Source: Alteraurantiacibacter aquimixticola (lineage in GTDB: Bacteria > Pseudomonadota > Alphaproteobacteria > Sphingomonadales > Sphingomonadaceae). From it: a stretch of DNA of 64,000 bases. The stretch spans positions 437,001 to 501,000 of the forward strand of contig NZ_SSHH01000003.1 of the NCBI RefSeq assembly GCF_004965515.1, written 5' to 3'. Position numbers and translations under genes: made by a program. This document shows, piece after piece, positions 1 through 8,501 of this stretch. Each line of letters opens with the position of its first letter. Positions within the stretch are counted from its first letter, which is position 1. The notes beneath the pieces are model-generated. The model was not told the origin of the DNA, did not search any database, and worked only from the letters and a program-made list of their open reading frames with translations.

Positions 1-166
1 GATGGTCGCCGAACTGCGCGACGACAATGCTGCCATGGTCAAGCGACTGAAGGAGCTGAAGGAGCATGCCGACAAGGCTGGCGACAATGCCACTGACGGC
101 CTGATCGACGACTGGACCGACATGGCCGAGGAGCGCGTGTGGTTCCTCTCCAGCCTGCTCCACTGA
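1..166 (+). CDS. Dps-like ferritin, C-terminal fragment
   Basis: An open frame enters from the left edge and ends at the TGA at 164-166. The visible 54 residues form one charged amphipathic helix (ELRDDNAAMVKRLKEL) followed by a shorter segment closing with WFLSSLLH. That matches the last helix of Dps/ferritin-like proteins, which store iron and protect DNA in starved cells. The ferroxidase ligands would lie upstream, outside the window, so the family call rests on the tail alone. A strong hairpin terminator follows about 65 bases downstream. Confidence 0.55.
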   Translation, partial: MVAELRDDNAAMVKRLKELKEHADKAGDNATDGLIDDWTDMAEERVWFLSSLLH

Positions 167-229
167 CCGGGTGAAATCCCCCGCCGCGTCCCACCTCCCC
201 CCATCCCTCGAAGGGACGCGGTAAAAGAA

Positions 230-266
230 GGCCGCCGGAGACCATCGCGTCCCGGCGGCCTTTGCT
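230..266 (+). terminator. Rho-independent terminator
   Basis: A 9-bp perfect stem (GGCCGCCGG at 230-238 and its complement at 252-260) is followed by TTTGCTTT. It ends the Dps-like transcript and isolates the gene that starts at 281. Confidence 0.8.
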
Positions 267-280
267 TTAGGGGGAGGGAC

Positions 281-901
281 ATGAGCACGCCTGAATTCAT
301 CGAAGACGCCTCCGCACAGGATATCGCCCGCTGGCTTGAACAGCGCCTCTCCGCGGCCCTTTCCGAGGCGGATGGCGACATCGCCATTACCCTGCCGGGT
401 GGCTCCACGCCGTTCCCGATCCTGGAGGAGCTGTGCCGCTCTCCGCTCGACTGGTCGCGCATCGCCGTGTGGCCGGGGGATGACCGGCTGGTTCCTGAGG
501 ATCACGAGGCCAGCAATACCGGCCGCATCCGCGCGCTGCTGGAGCCCGCAGGCGCGCGCATCGTGCCGCTGGCCGAAGGCGCGGAGCCGCCGCATTTCGC
601 GGTCAGCTGGCTGGGCATGGGGGCGGACGGGCATATTGCCAGCCTGTTTCCCAATACCGATCCCGATCCTGCGGCGACCAAGCCAGTCATCCGCCTGACC
701 CCCGATCCGCTGCCGCCCGAGGCGCCCTTCGACCGTATTTCGCTCACCATCCCGGCGCTGGTCGATTGCGACGCGCTGATGTTCGTCATTCGCGGGGGGG
801 ACAAGCGCGCAGTGTTCGATGCCGCCATCGCGGGCGAGCATGACTTGCCCGTGGCGCGCCTGCTCAAGGCCGCGCGCGCGCCGGTGACATGCTTCACCTG
901 A
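281..901 (+). CDS. pgl: 6-phosphogluconolactonase-like protein
   Basis: Predicted to hydrolyse 6-phosphoglucono-delta-lactone in the cytosolic pentose phosphate or Entner-Doudoroff route. The 206 residues show the NagB/6PGL fold signatures: LPGGSTP at 38-44 (phosphate loop), GDDRLVPEDHEASN at 66-79, and GMGADGHIASLFP at 112-124, which carries the active-site Asp-Gly-His. It is somewhat shorter than typical 6PGLs (about 230 residues). The ATG follows a GGGGGAGGGA purine run. Its stop overlaps the start of the Nudix gene by 13 bases, so the two are probably co-transcribed. No zwf or edd is visible in the window. Confidence 0.85.
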   Translation: MSTPEFIEDASAQDIARWLEQRLSAALSEADGDIAITLPGGSTPFPILEELCRSPLDWSRIAVWPGDDRLVPEDHEASNTGRIRALLEPAGARIVPLAEGAEPPHFAVSWLGMGADGHIASLFPNTDPDPAATKPVIRLTPDPLPPEAPFDRISLTIPALVDCDALMFVIRGGDKRAVFDAAIAGEHDLPVARLLKAARAPVTCFT

Positions 902-1350
902 TCCCCGCGCCCTTGCACCGGTCCGCCTATCGCGCGGCCTACCGCCTGCGCAGCGTCTGGTTGTCGCTGTCCCGCCGCGAAATTCACGGTTGTTCGATCA
1001 TCGCCTTCGATGCCGAGGAGCGCGTGCTGCTGGTGCGCCATTCTTATGGCCCGCCGGTCTGGGCGCTGCCCGGTGGCGGGCTGAAGAGGGGCGAGGATCC
1101 GCTGCAGGCGTCGATGCGCGAGTTGCAGGAGGAACTGTCCTGCTCGCTCGCCGAAGCGCGGCATCTGGGCATGCTGGATGAGACGCTTCACGGCACACGT
1201 CACTTCGCGCATGTCCTGGCTGGCCGGATCGAGGGTACGCCACGCCCCGACCGGCGCGAAGTGGTGGAGGCTGCCTTCTTCCACCGCCATGCGCTGCCGG
1301 ACAATCTCGCCAAGCCGGTCGCGCGGCGGCTGGCCATGCTGGAGCGCTAG
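889..1350 (+). CDS. Nudix hydrolase
   Basis: A 153-residue protein with a Nudix box: PGGG at 61-64, Glu at 69, then REL-Q-EEL at 77-83, the Mg2+-binding core that cleaves nucleoside diphosphate-X bonds. The Gly normally following the EE pair is replaced by Ser (EELSCSL), a tolerated variation. The substrate cannot be told from sequence. The start lies inside the end of pgl, suggesting translational coupling. Its TAG stop shares bases with the TAG stop of the convergent dinB gene. Confidence 0.85.
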   Translation: MLHLIPAPLHRSAYRAAYRLRSVWLSLSRREIHGCSIIAFDAEERVLLVRHSYGPPVWALPGGGLKRGEDPLQASMRELQEELSCSLAEARHLGMLDETLHGTRHFAHVLAGRIEGTPRPDRREVVEAAFFHRHALPDNLAKPVARRLAMLER

Positions 1351-2474
1351 AGCAGCGAGAGCTGCGCATCGTCGCGCGGGCGTTCTTCCTCCGCGTCGTC
1401 CTCGCGTTCGAGATTGCTCAGCGTCAGGCCCATCAGCCGGATCGGCATGGGCAGCGGCAACTCGTCCTCCAATATCTCGCGGGCGAGGCGGGCGAAGGTC
1501 TGCCGGTCGGCGACCGGCTGCGGCAAGGAACGGGCGCGGGTGGTCAGCTGGAAATCGGTATATTTGAGCTTCAATGTCACCGTACGCCCGCGTGCGTCCT
1601 TCTCGGCGATCCGGTCCCATACGATGGCGATGATCCGTTCCAGCGTGTCGCGCAGGGCATCGGTATCGGAGATATCGTCGCTGAAAGTCCGCTCTCCGCC
1701 GATCGACTTGCGGATACGGTTTGCACGCACCGCTCTCAGGTCGATCCCCCGCGCCGCGCGGTAGAGATAGTCTCCGAAACTGCCGAAATGCTGGCGCAGG
1801 TAGTCGGCATCCTTCGCCGCCAGGTCCGCACCGGTCTCTATGCCCAGCCGCGCCATCTTCTCCGCGCCCTTGGGGCCGATGCCGTGGAAGCGCCGCACGG
1901 GCAGCGACTGGACGAAGGCCGCGCCTTGGCCCGGGCGGATCACACAGATCCCGTCGGGCTTGTTCTGGTCGCTGGCGAGCTTGGCGAGGAATTTGTTGTA
2001 GGACACGCCCGCACTGGCGGTCAGCTGCGTCTGCTCGCGGATCGCCGTGCGGATCAGCTCGGCAATGCGCGTGGCGGAACCGATGCCGCGAATATCCTCG
2101 GTCACGTCGAGATAGGCCTCGTCCAGGCTCAGCGGTTCGACATGCGGGGTGTAGTGGAGGAAGATCTCGCGGATCTGGTTGGAGACCTCGCGATAGACCT
2201 CGAACCGGTGCTTCACGAAGATCAGGTCGGGGCATTTGCGCTTGGCGGTGACCGAGGGCATGGCGCTCCTCACGCCGAACTTGCGCGCCTCGTAACTCGC
2301 CGCCGCCACCACGCCGCGCCCGCTGCTGCCGCCCACGGCCACTGGCTTGCCGCGCAATTCGGGATGGTCGCGCTGCTCCACGCTGGCGAAGAAGGCATCC
2401 ATGTCGACATGGATGATCTTGCGGAGGCCGATTGCCGCTTCTTCCTCATCGCTGTCGGTTTTGCCTTCGGACAT
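1347..2474 (-). CDS. dinB: DNA polymerase IV (Y-family)
   Basis: Error-prone translesion polymerase, 375 residues. Catalytic carboxylates are visible: D24 and D26 in HVDMDAFFA, and D118-E119 in SLDEAYLD. The steric-gate region, fingers and thumb follow the normal order, with the little-finger domain at about 245-350. The protein ends in QLSLL, a good match to the C-terminal clamp-binding motif that recruits Pol IV to the beta sliding clamp. An acidic 13-residue N-terminal extension precedes the polymerase core. No LexA box was recognised upstream. Convergent with the Nudix gene, with overlapping stop codons. Confidence 0.95.
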   Translation of the reverse strand: MSEGKTDSDEEEAAIGLRKIIHVDMDAFFASVEQRDHPELRGKPVAVGGSSGRGVVAAASYEARKFGVRSAMPSVTAKRKCPDLIFVKHRFEVYREVSNQIREIFLHYTPHVEPLSLDEAYLDVTEDIRGIGSATRIAELIRTAIREQTQLTASAGVSYNKFLAKLASDQNKPDGICVIRPGQGAAFVQSLPVRRFHGIGPKGAEKMARLGIETGADLAAKDADYLRQHFGSFGDYLYRAARGIDLRAVRANRIRKSIGGERTFSDDISDTDALRDTLERIIAIVWDRIAEKDARGRTVTLKLKYTDFQLTTRARSLPQPVADRQTFARLAREILEDELPLPMPIRLMGLTLSNLEREDDAEEERPRDDAQLSLL

Positions 2475-2568
2475 GGTCGCAATCTAGTGGGCGCGAGGCA
2501 GCACCGCAAACCGGACACAATCAACAAAGTGGCTTTTCGCAACGCAACATAGCGGTTAGAGGCCCTGC

Positions 2569-3828
2569 ATGTCGACCGTGGCCGAACCCCTTGATTCCAT
2601 GCCGATGGGCAAGCGCGAGCTGATCGTGCTGCTGGCATTGCTGATGAGCCTCAATGCGTTGTCGATCGACGCCATGCTCCCCGCGCTGGACGATATGGCG
2701 CGCGAACTGGGCGCGACCGATGGCAATCGCCGCCAGCTGGTGGTGGCAATCTATTCGATCACCATGGGGATGGGCTGCCTGATCCCCGGATCCTATGCCG
2801 ATCGCTATGGCAGGCGGCCGATCCTGCTGTTCTCGCTCGCCTGCTATGCCGGCTTCTCGCTGCTGGTGGCCGTGCTGCACCAGTTCAACCTGGTGCTGGT
2901 GGCCCGCGCCTTGGGCGGCTTGCTCAGCGCCGGGCTGATGGTCGCGCCGATGGCGATCGTGCGCGACCTCTATGAAGGGGACAAGATGGCCCGGCTGATG
3001 AGCGTGGTGGCCGCCGTCTTCATCACCGTGCCGGTGATCGCCCCCAGCTTCGGGCAGGCCGTGCTGCTGGTGGCGGGCTGGCGCTGGATCTTCGTGGCGC
3101 TTGCGGCGGTGGGCGGGCTGGCGGCTTGCTGGGTCTATTTCCGTCTGCCCGAAACGCTGCGTGACGAGCATCGGCAGGAGATCATCCTCCCCGTCATCGC
3201 GCGCAATATGAAGGATGCGCTGCTGAACCGGCAGTCGATCGGCTATGTGCTCGGCACGCTGCTGGTGATGGGCGGGGTCTTCGCCTATGTGAACATCGCG
3301 CAGCAGCTCTATTCGGAGCACTTCGGTGTCAGCGAGGCTGCGTTCCCGATCGTCTTCGGCAGCACGGCGGCGATGATGGCTTTCGCCAACATCACCAATT
3401 CGCGCATCGTCATGCGCTTCGGCGCGCGGCGCGTGTCGCATACAGGCGTGCTGGTGTTCATCGTGGTCAGCGCGCTGCAGGTCTGGGCGAGCTATTACCA
3501 TCCCGGCGACATCAGCTGGTTCGTGCCGCTGACGGCCATCAATCTCGGCCTGCTCGGCTTCCTCGGCGCCAATTTCGGCAGCATCGCCATGCAGCCTTTC
3601 GCGCATATTGCGGGCGCTGCCTCCAGTGTGCAGAGTTTCTTCCGCATGTTCGGCGCGGCCATGGTCGGCCTGCTGATCGGCCAGCTCTATGACGGAACCG
3701 CGCGTCCCTTTGCCTGGGCGCTGCTGATCTGTTCTACCCTGGCGTTGTGTTTCGTGCTTTATAGCGAGGAAGGGCGGCTGTTCCGCCGCCTCAATGTGAA
3801 ACCGCCCAAGGAGCGTATCGTCCCGTGA
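2569..3828 (+). CDS. Bcr/CflA-type MFS drug efflux transporter
   Basis: A 419-residue inner-membrane protein with about 12 hydrophobic segments and the MFS motif A (GSYADRYGRRP, about 74-84) between TM2 and TM3. The family signature SIDAMLPAL at 32-40 (usual form D-x-YLPA) and the motif LGGLLSAGLMVAPMAIVRDL in TM4 are typical of Bcr/CflA proton-driven drug exporters. Members export chloramphenicol, bicyclomycin and similar compounds; the real substrate is unknown here. Its TGA overlaps the GTG start of glpD (GTGA), so both are probably read from one mRNA. Confidence 0.9.
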   Translation: MSTVAEPLDSMPMGKRELIVLLALLMSLNALSIDAMLPALDDMARELGATDGNRRQLVVAIYSITMGMGCLIPGSYADRYGRRPILLFSLACYAGFSLLVAVLHQFNLVLVARALGGLLSAGLMVAPMAIVRDLYEGDKMARLMSVVAAVFITVPVIAPSFGQAVLLVAGWRWIFVALAAVGGLAACWVYFRLPETLRDEHRQEIILPVIARNMKDALLNRQSIGYVLGTLLVMGGVFAYVNIAQQLYSEHFGVSEAAFPIVFGSTAAMMAFANITNSRIVMRFGARRVSHTGVLVFIVVSALQVWASYYHPGDISWFVPLTAINLGLLGFLGANFGSIAMQPFAHIAGAASSVQSFFRMFGAAMVGLLIGQLYDGTARPFAWALLICSTLALCFVLYSEEGRLFRRLNVKPPKERIVP

Positions 3829-5306
3829 CCGCATCTTCCCCGTACGACCTGATTGTTATCGGCGGCGGGGTGAACGGGGCGGGCGTGGCGCGCGATGCCG
3901 CCGGGCGCGGGGCGAAGGTGCTGCTGCTCGAAGCGCATGATCTCGCCAGCGGCACTTCCAGCAAGTCCACCAAGCTGGTCCATGGCGGCTTGCGCTATCT
4001 CGAATATATGGAATTCGGCTTGGTGCGCGAGGCGCTGGGCGAGCGTGAGACCTTGTGGGAGATCGCCCCGCATATCGTACGCCCGATGCGCTTCGTGCTG
4101 CCCGTCAACAAGGCCATGCGCGCGCATTGGAAGCTGCGCGCAGGCCTGTTCCTCTATGACCATATCGGCGGCAAGGGCACGCTGCCGGGCAGCGATGCGA
4201 TCGACCTGGACGAGCATCCGGCGGGCCGCGCGCTGAAAGGCGAGTGCAGCGGCGGTTTCGAATATTCTGACGGCTGGGTAGACGATGCGCGGCTGGTGGT
4301 GCTGAACGCGCGGGACGCCACGCGCCACGGGGCCGAGGTGCTGACGCGCACCAAGGTCACCTCACTCTCTCGCGAGGGCGATCTGTGGAACGTGCGCGCC
4401 GGGCGCAAGACCTTCAAGGGCAAGGCGGTGGTGAACGCCGCGGGCCCTGCGGTGGACGACCTTGCCAAGCTCGCAGGCCTGACGCCCAAATACGGCATTC
4501 GCCGCGTGCGCGGATCGCATATCGTGGTGCCGCGCCTGTTCCAGCACGATTTCGCCTATATCCTGCAACAGCCGGATACGCGCATCTGTTTCGCCATTCC
4601 CTATGAGGACGATTACACGCTGATCGGCACGACCGATGCCGAACATCCCGGATCGCTCGACAGCGTGGAGCCGGACGAGGACGAGGTGCGTTACCTGTGC
4701 GATGCGGTGAACCGCTATTTCACGAAGAACGTCACGCCCGACGATGTCGTCTGGTCCTATGCTGGCGTGCGCGCATTGGTCGATTTCGGCGCCGACCGGC
4801 CCGAGGCGGCGACGCGCGGATACCGGCTCGTGCTGAGCGATGAGGAGGACGGCGCGCCTTTCCTCGGCATCTATGGCGGCAAGATCACCTCCTATCGCCA
4901 TGTGGCGGAGGAAGTGGTGGACATGCTCGCCAAGCGCATGCCCGATGTGCTGACCGGAAAGCGCTGGACCGCGAAGGAGCACCTGCCCGGCGGCGATTTC
5001 CCGCGCGATGCGCAGGGCTTGCTGGTGGGCGAATTGCTGAAGGAATATCCCTTCCTGTCGAAGCGCGATGCGACGCGCATTGCCCGCGCCTATGGCCTCG
5101 ATGCGATCGGCTGGCTGGACGATGCAAAGAGCTGGGAAGACCTGGGCCGCAATTTCGGCGCCGGGCTGAGCGAAGCCGAGGTCAATTACCTGCGCGAGCA
5201 GGAATGGGCCGTCACTGCCGAGGACGTGCTGTGGCGCCGCAGCAAGCTGGGGCTGCATCTGATCGAGCTTGAGGAGGCCGCGCTCGCTGCCTTCATGGGC
5301 GGCTGA
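3825..5306 (+). CDS. glpD: Glycerol-3-phosphate dehydrogenase (FAD, respiratory)
   Basis: Oxidises sn-glycerol 3-phosphate to dihydroxyacetone phosphate and feeds electrons to quinone at the inner membrane. The 493 residues start with an FAD-binding Rossmann loop (GGGVNGAG, 13-20) followed by the GlpD signature STKLVHGGLRYLE around 48-60. The C-terminal domain is complete, so this is full length. The start is GTG and overlaps the preceding stop by 4 bases. No glpK, glpF or glpR is adjacent, so the link with the efflux gene is by position only. It ends 3 bases from the convergent crtB stop. Confidence 0.95.
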   Translation: MTASSPYDLIVIGGGVNGAGVARDAAGRGAKVLLLEAHDLASGTSSKSTKLVHGGLRYLEYMEFGLVREALGERETLWEIAPHIVRPMRFVLPVNKAMRAHWKLRAGLFLYDHIGGKGTLPGSDAIDLDEHPAGRALKGECSGGFEYSDGWVDDARLVVLNARDATRHGAEVLTRTKVTSLSREGDLWNVRAGRKTFKGKAVVNAAGPAVDDLAKLAGLTPKYGIRRVRGSHIVVPRLFQHDFAYILQQPDTRICFAIPYEDDYTLIGTTDAEHPGSLDSVEPDEDEVRYLCDAVNRYFTKNVTPDDVVWSYAGVRALVDFGADRPEAATRGYRLVLSDEEDGAPFLGIYGGKITSYRHVAEEVVDMLAKRMPDVLTGKRWTAKEHLPGGDFPRDAQGLLVGELLKEYPFLSKRDATRIARAYGLDAIGWLDDAKSWEDLGRNFGAGLSEAEVNYLREQEWAVTAEDVLWRRSKLGLHLIELEEAALAAFMGG

Positions 5307-5309
5307 CCG

Positions 5310-6404
5310 CTATTCCGGCTGCGGTTTGGGCGTGGCCGGGCGCACTTCCTCATCACGCAGGGGCGTGGTCGGCATCGGCGCAGGCGGCGCCTCCATCCGC
5401 GCCATCACCATCAGTTCGCCGCGCGTCCAGCGCGGCATCGGGTCGACCGGTTCGGGATCGCGCATCGCGTCCCGCAGGCCGAGCCACAGGTAGCGCAGTT
5501 TCTCACCCGTCGTCGTATGGACACGGTGGTCCCATGCCGCCTCGCCGCGCTCGCGGACCTCGCGCCCGATCGCACCGTAGATGTGAGCGGCGGAGAGCAC
5601 CGCCCAGCGGTCGCGGAAGCGCAGCCGCGCTGCGCCGAGGCGGGCGGCGGCCTCATGCTGTTCGGCAAGGTCGACCAGCCGCGCGGCGAGCTTCACCAGC
5701 TGCGGGCGGAACATCGGTTTCATGTGCTGGCCGGGCGGAATGTCGGCTTCCGCCAGCCACTCCTCTGGAATGTAGCAGCGGCCCGCCGCGTCATCCTCCC
5801 AGATGTCGCGGGCGATATTGTTGAGCTGGAAGGCAAGGCCGAGGTCGCAGGCGCGATCCAGCGTATCGTGATCGTCCGCCGGTACGCCCATTATCCGCGC
5901 CATCATCACGCCCACCGCCCCTGCGACGTGAAAGCAATAGCGCATCAGCTCGCCCTCGGTGCGCGGCCGCCATCCCGCGGCATCGAGCGCGAACCCATCG
6001 ATCACGTCATCCGCCATTTCCTTCGTCAGGCGGCATTCGGCAGCGACGAGGCCCAGCGCGTCGAAGGCGATATCGGCCGTCGGATGGCCTTCCAGCGCGC
6101 GGTGGGTGAGGATGCGGATCGCCTCCACCCGGTCCTTCGGATCGCTATCGTCGAGCGTCAGCGTGCCGCCATGGTCCTGCCCGTCGGCAATATCGTCGCA
6201 GCGCCGGCACCAGGCATAGAGCAGGTGGGCCCGGTCACGCGTGTCCTCATCGAACAGCATGGAAGCGGCGGTGAAGCTCTTCGAACCTTCCTCGATCGAT
6301 TCGCGCGCCTTGCTGATCAGCGATGCACGCGGACGCCCGCCGCCCGACTGGCGCGGCGTTTCGCGCAAGTGGCGCGATGGGATCAGCGTGCGTGGCCTCT
6401 TCAC
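5310..6404 (-). CDS. crtB: Phytoene synthase
   Basis: Condenses two geranylgeranyl diphosphates to phytoene, the first committed step of C40 carotenoids. Both Mg2+-binding Asp motifs are present: DDIAD at 70-74 and NNIARDIWEDD at 195-205. The 364 residues are longer than many CrtB because of about 30 basic N-terminal residues and a Pro-rich tail. I chose the GTG at 6402-6404 because it overlaps the stop of the upstream LOG gene (GTGA); a later start near residue 30 would also leave a full enzyme. Last gene of the crtY-crtI-LOG-crtB operon. Confidence 0.95.
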   Translation of the reverse strand: MKRPRTLIPSRHLRETPRQSGGGRPRASLISKARESIEEGSKSFTAASMLFDEDTRDRAHLLYAWCRRCDDIADGQDHGGTLTLDDSDPKDRVEAIRILTHRALEGHPTADIAFDALGLVAAECRLTKEMADDVIDGFALDAAGWRPRTEGELMRYCFHVAGAVGVMMARIMGVPADDHDTLDRACDLGLAFQLNNIARDIWEDDAAGRCYIPEEWLAEADIPPGQHMKPMFRPQLVKLAARLVDLAEQHEAAARLGAARLRFRDRWAVLSAAHIYGAIGREVRERGEAAWDHRVHTTTGEKLRYLWLGLRDAMRDPEPVDPMPRWTRGELMVMARMEAPPAPMPTTPLRDEEVRPATPKPQPE

Positions 6405-6994
6405 AGATCCTCGCTGCGGATCTGCAGGACGGTCTTGATCGGTTCGGCGGTAGCCATCTTGTCCAGCAGATCCTCTATCGTTTCGGCATCGATGATAATG
6501 CCACGATGGGGTTCGCGCACAAAGCCGACTTCCGCCATCTTGCGATTGAATTCCAGCAATCCGTCATAGAAGCCGAAAGCGTTGAGCAGGCCCACCGGAC
6601 TGCTGTGATAGCCCAGCTGTGCCCAGCTGACCGCTTCCCACAATTCGTCCATCGTTCCCACGCCGCCCGGCAGGGTAACGAAACCGTCCGAAAGATCGGT
6701 AAACATCTGTTTGCGCTCATGCATCGTGTCGACGACATGCAGCTCGGTGCAGCCCTTGTGCGAAAGCTCGTGCCCCTCCAGCGCATCCGGAATGACGCCG
6801 ATCACTTCACCGCCAGCTTCCAGCGCGCCATCGGCCACTGCGCCCATCAGCCCGACCTTGCCGCCGCCATAGACCACGCCGATTCCCTTGCGCGCGAGTG
6901 CATCGCCCACCTTGCGGGCGAGGTCGATATAGCCCGGATCGGCGGGCGTGGCTGAGCCGCAATAGACGGCGATGCGGTTGAACGGGGCTGTCAT
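6401..6994 (-). CDS. LOG family nucleotide hydrolase (TIGR00730 type)
   Basis: A 197-residue Rossmann-like protein of the LOG/lysine-decarboxylase-like family. Family members hydrolyse nucleoside 5'-monophosphates to base plus ribose 5-phosphate, including cytokinin precursors. Hallmarks are GGGKVGLMG at 43-51, MHERKQMF at 91-98 and the catalytic PGGxGTxxE as LPGGVGTMDE at 108-117. The ATG at 6992-6994 was preferred over one 30 bases upstream, because the upstream choice adds ten unlike residues and runs into crtI. It sits between crtI and crtB, although the family has no known step in carotenoid synthesis. Confidence 0.9.
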   Translation of the reverse strand: MTAPFNRIAVYCGSATPADPGYIDLARKVGDALARKGIGVVYGGGKVGLMGAVADGALEAGGEVIGVIPDALEGHELSHKGCTELHVVDTMHERKQMFTDLSDGFVTLPGGVGTMDELWEAVSWAQLGYHSSPVGLLNAFGFYDGLLEFNRKMAEVGFVREPHRGIIIDAETIEDLLDKMATAEPIKTVLQIRSEDL

Positions 6995-7004
6995 GCCCTG
7001 TCCC

Positions 7005-8501
7005 TTAGCGCGACAAATCGGCAATCATAAGCCCTGCCGTGGCCTTTGCACTGCCAACAACGCCGGGAATCCCCGCTCCGGGATGCGTTCCGGCCCCCGT
7101 CAGGTAGAAGTTCTCGATCACGTCGTCGCGGTTGTGGCCGCGGAACCATGCGCTTTGCGTCAGCACCGGCTCAAGGCTGAAGGCGCTGCCCAGATGCGCG
7201 TTGAGATCGTGGCTGAAGTCGCGCGGGGTGTAGTGGAAGCTGGTCACGATCCGGTCATGGATATCGGGAATCAGCCGCCGCCCGACCTCGTCGAGAATGC
7301 GCTTCTCCAACTGCGGGCCGACAATGCTCCAGTCGACATTGAGCTTGCCGAGATGGGCGACGGGGACGAGCGCGTAGAAGGTGCTCTTGCCCTCCGGCGC
7401 CATACCCGGATCGGTCACGGTCGGGTGGTGGAGGTAGATCGAGAAGTCCTCCGGCAGCACGCCGCGATCGTATATGTCCTCCAGCAGGCCCTTATAGCGC
7501 GGGCCGAACAGGATCATGTGATGCGGGATGCCGGGCCATGTCCCCTCAATCCCGAAATGGACGACGAAGAGCGAGGGAGAGAAGCTCTTGCGCGACAGGC
7601 TCTTCGCATAGGCCTTGCCGCGATGGCTCCCTCCCAGCAGGTCGCGATAGGAGTGCATGATATCGGCATTGCTGGCCACGGCATCGAATGTGTCGGACCA
7701 GCCGCTTTTCGTGCGCACGGCAGTGGCACGCTTGCCGGAGGTTTCCACCTGTTCCACCGCATCGCCGAGGATGACCTTGCCGCCCAGCCGCTCGAAATGG
7801 CGGACCATGCCGGCGATCAGGCGGTTGGTGCCACCGCGCGTCCACCACACGCCGCCATCCTTCTCCAGCTTGTGGATCAGGGCATAGATGCTGCTCGTCT
7901 TCATCGGATTGCCGCCGACCAGCAGCGTGTGGAAGCTCAATGCCTCACGCAGCTTTTCGCTGCGGATATATTTGCTGACCATGGAATAGACGCTGCGCCA
8001 GGCCTGGTGCTTGGCGAGCGCCGGGGCGGCCTTCAGCATGGACTTGAAATCGAGGAAGGGCACGGTGCCGAGCTTCACATAGCCTTCCTCGTAGACGCCC
8101 GCCGAATATTCGAGGAAATCGTCGTATCCGGCGACATCGGCGGGATCGAGTTTCTCGATCTCCTTCCTCAGCTGCTGATCGTCATTCGAATAATCGAAAT
8201 TGGTCCCGTCCGGCCAGTTGAGCCGGTAGAAGGGCATGACCTTCATCAGCTCGACATCCTCGGCCATGTCGTGGCCGGTCAGCTCCCACAGCTCGCGCAG
8301 GCAATCGGGATCGGTGACCACGGTGGGCCCGGCATCGAAGGTAAAGCCGTCCTTCTGCCAGAAATAGGCGCGCCCGCCCGGCTTGTCGCGGCCCTCCACC
8401 ACTGTGGTGGCGATGCCTGCGCTTTGCAGGCGGATGGCGAGGGCGAGCCCGCCAAAACCGGCACCGATCACACACGCCTTGCGGCTTTCTGCACTGGTCA
8501 T
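7005..8501 (-). CDS. crtI: Phytoene desaturase (lycopene-forming type)
   Basis: FAD-dependent desaturase converting phytoene towards lycopene at the membrane. The 498 residues begin with the dinucleotide loop GAGFGGLA (13-20) and PGGRAY (41-46), and end with the CrtI signature around TGAGTHPGAGIPGV. The open frame extends 175 codons upstream through crtY in another frame. The ATG at 8499-8501 is chosen because it gives the family N-terminus and overlaps the crtY stop by 4 bases (ATGA). How many desaturations it makes cannot be read from sequence. Confidence 0.95.
   Translation of the reverse strand: MTSAESRKACVIGAGFGGLALAIRLQSAGIATTVVEGRDKPGGRAYFWQKDGFTFDAGPTVVTDPDCLRELWELTGHDMAEDVELMKVMPFYRLNWPDGTNFDYSNDDQQLRKEIEKLDPADVAGYDDFLEYSAGVYEEGYVKLGTVPFLDFKSMLKAAPALAKHQAWRSVYSMVSKYIRSEKLREALSFHTLLVGGNPMKTSSIYALIHKLEKDGGVWWTRGGTNRLIAGMVRHFERLGGKVILGDAVEQVETSGKRATAVRTKSGWSDTFDAVASNADIMHSYRDLLGGSHRGKAYAKSLSRKSFSPSLFVVHFGIEGTWPGIPHHMILFGPRYKGLLEDIYDRGVLPEDFSIYLHHPTVTDPGMAPEGKSTFYALVPVAHLGKLNVDWSIVGPQLEKRILDEVGRRLIPDIHDRIVTSFHYTPRDFSHDLNAHLGSAFSLEPVLTQSAWFRGHNRDDVIENFYLTGAGTHPGAGIPGVVGSAKATAGLMIADLSR

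Noticed and set aside
1347-1350. Overlapping stop codons of the Nudix and dinB genes
   Set aside because: Noticed as possibly regulatory, but shared stop bases of convergent genes are common in compact genomes.
502-2235. Long open frame opposite pgl, the Nudix gene and dinB
   Set aside because: The proteins on the other frames are clear families; this one is Arg/Ala/Pro-rich with no motif. It is a shadow of high GC content.
2521-3834. 437-residue frame opposite the efflux gene
   Set aside because: His/Gln/Asp-rich composition is typical of antisense translation of a membrane-protein gene; no start site or motif.
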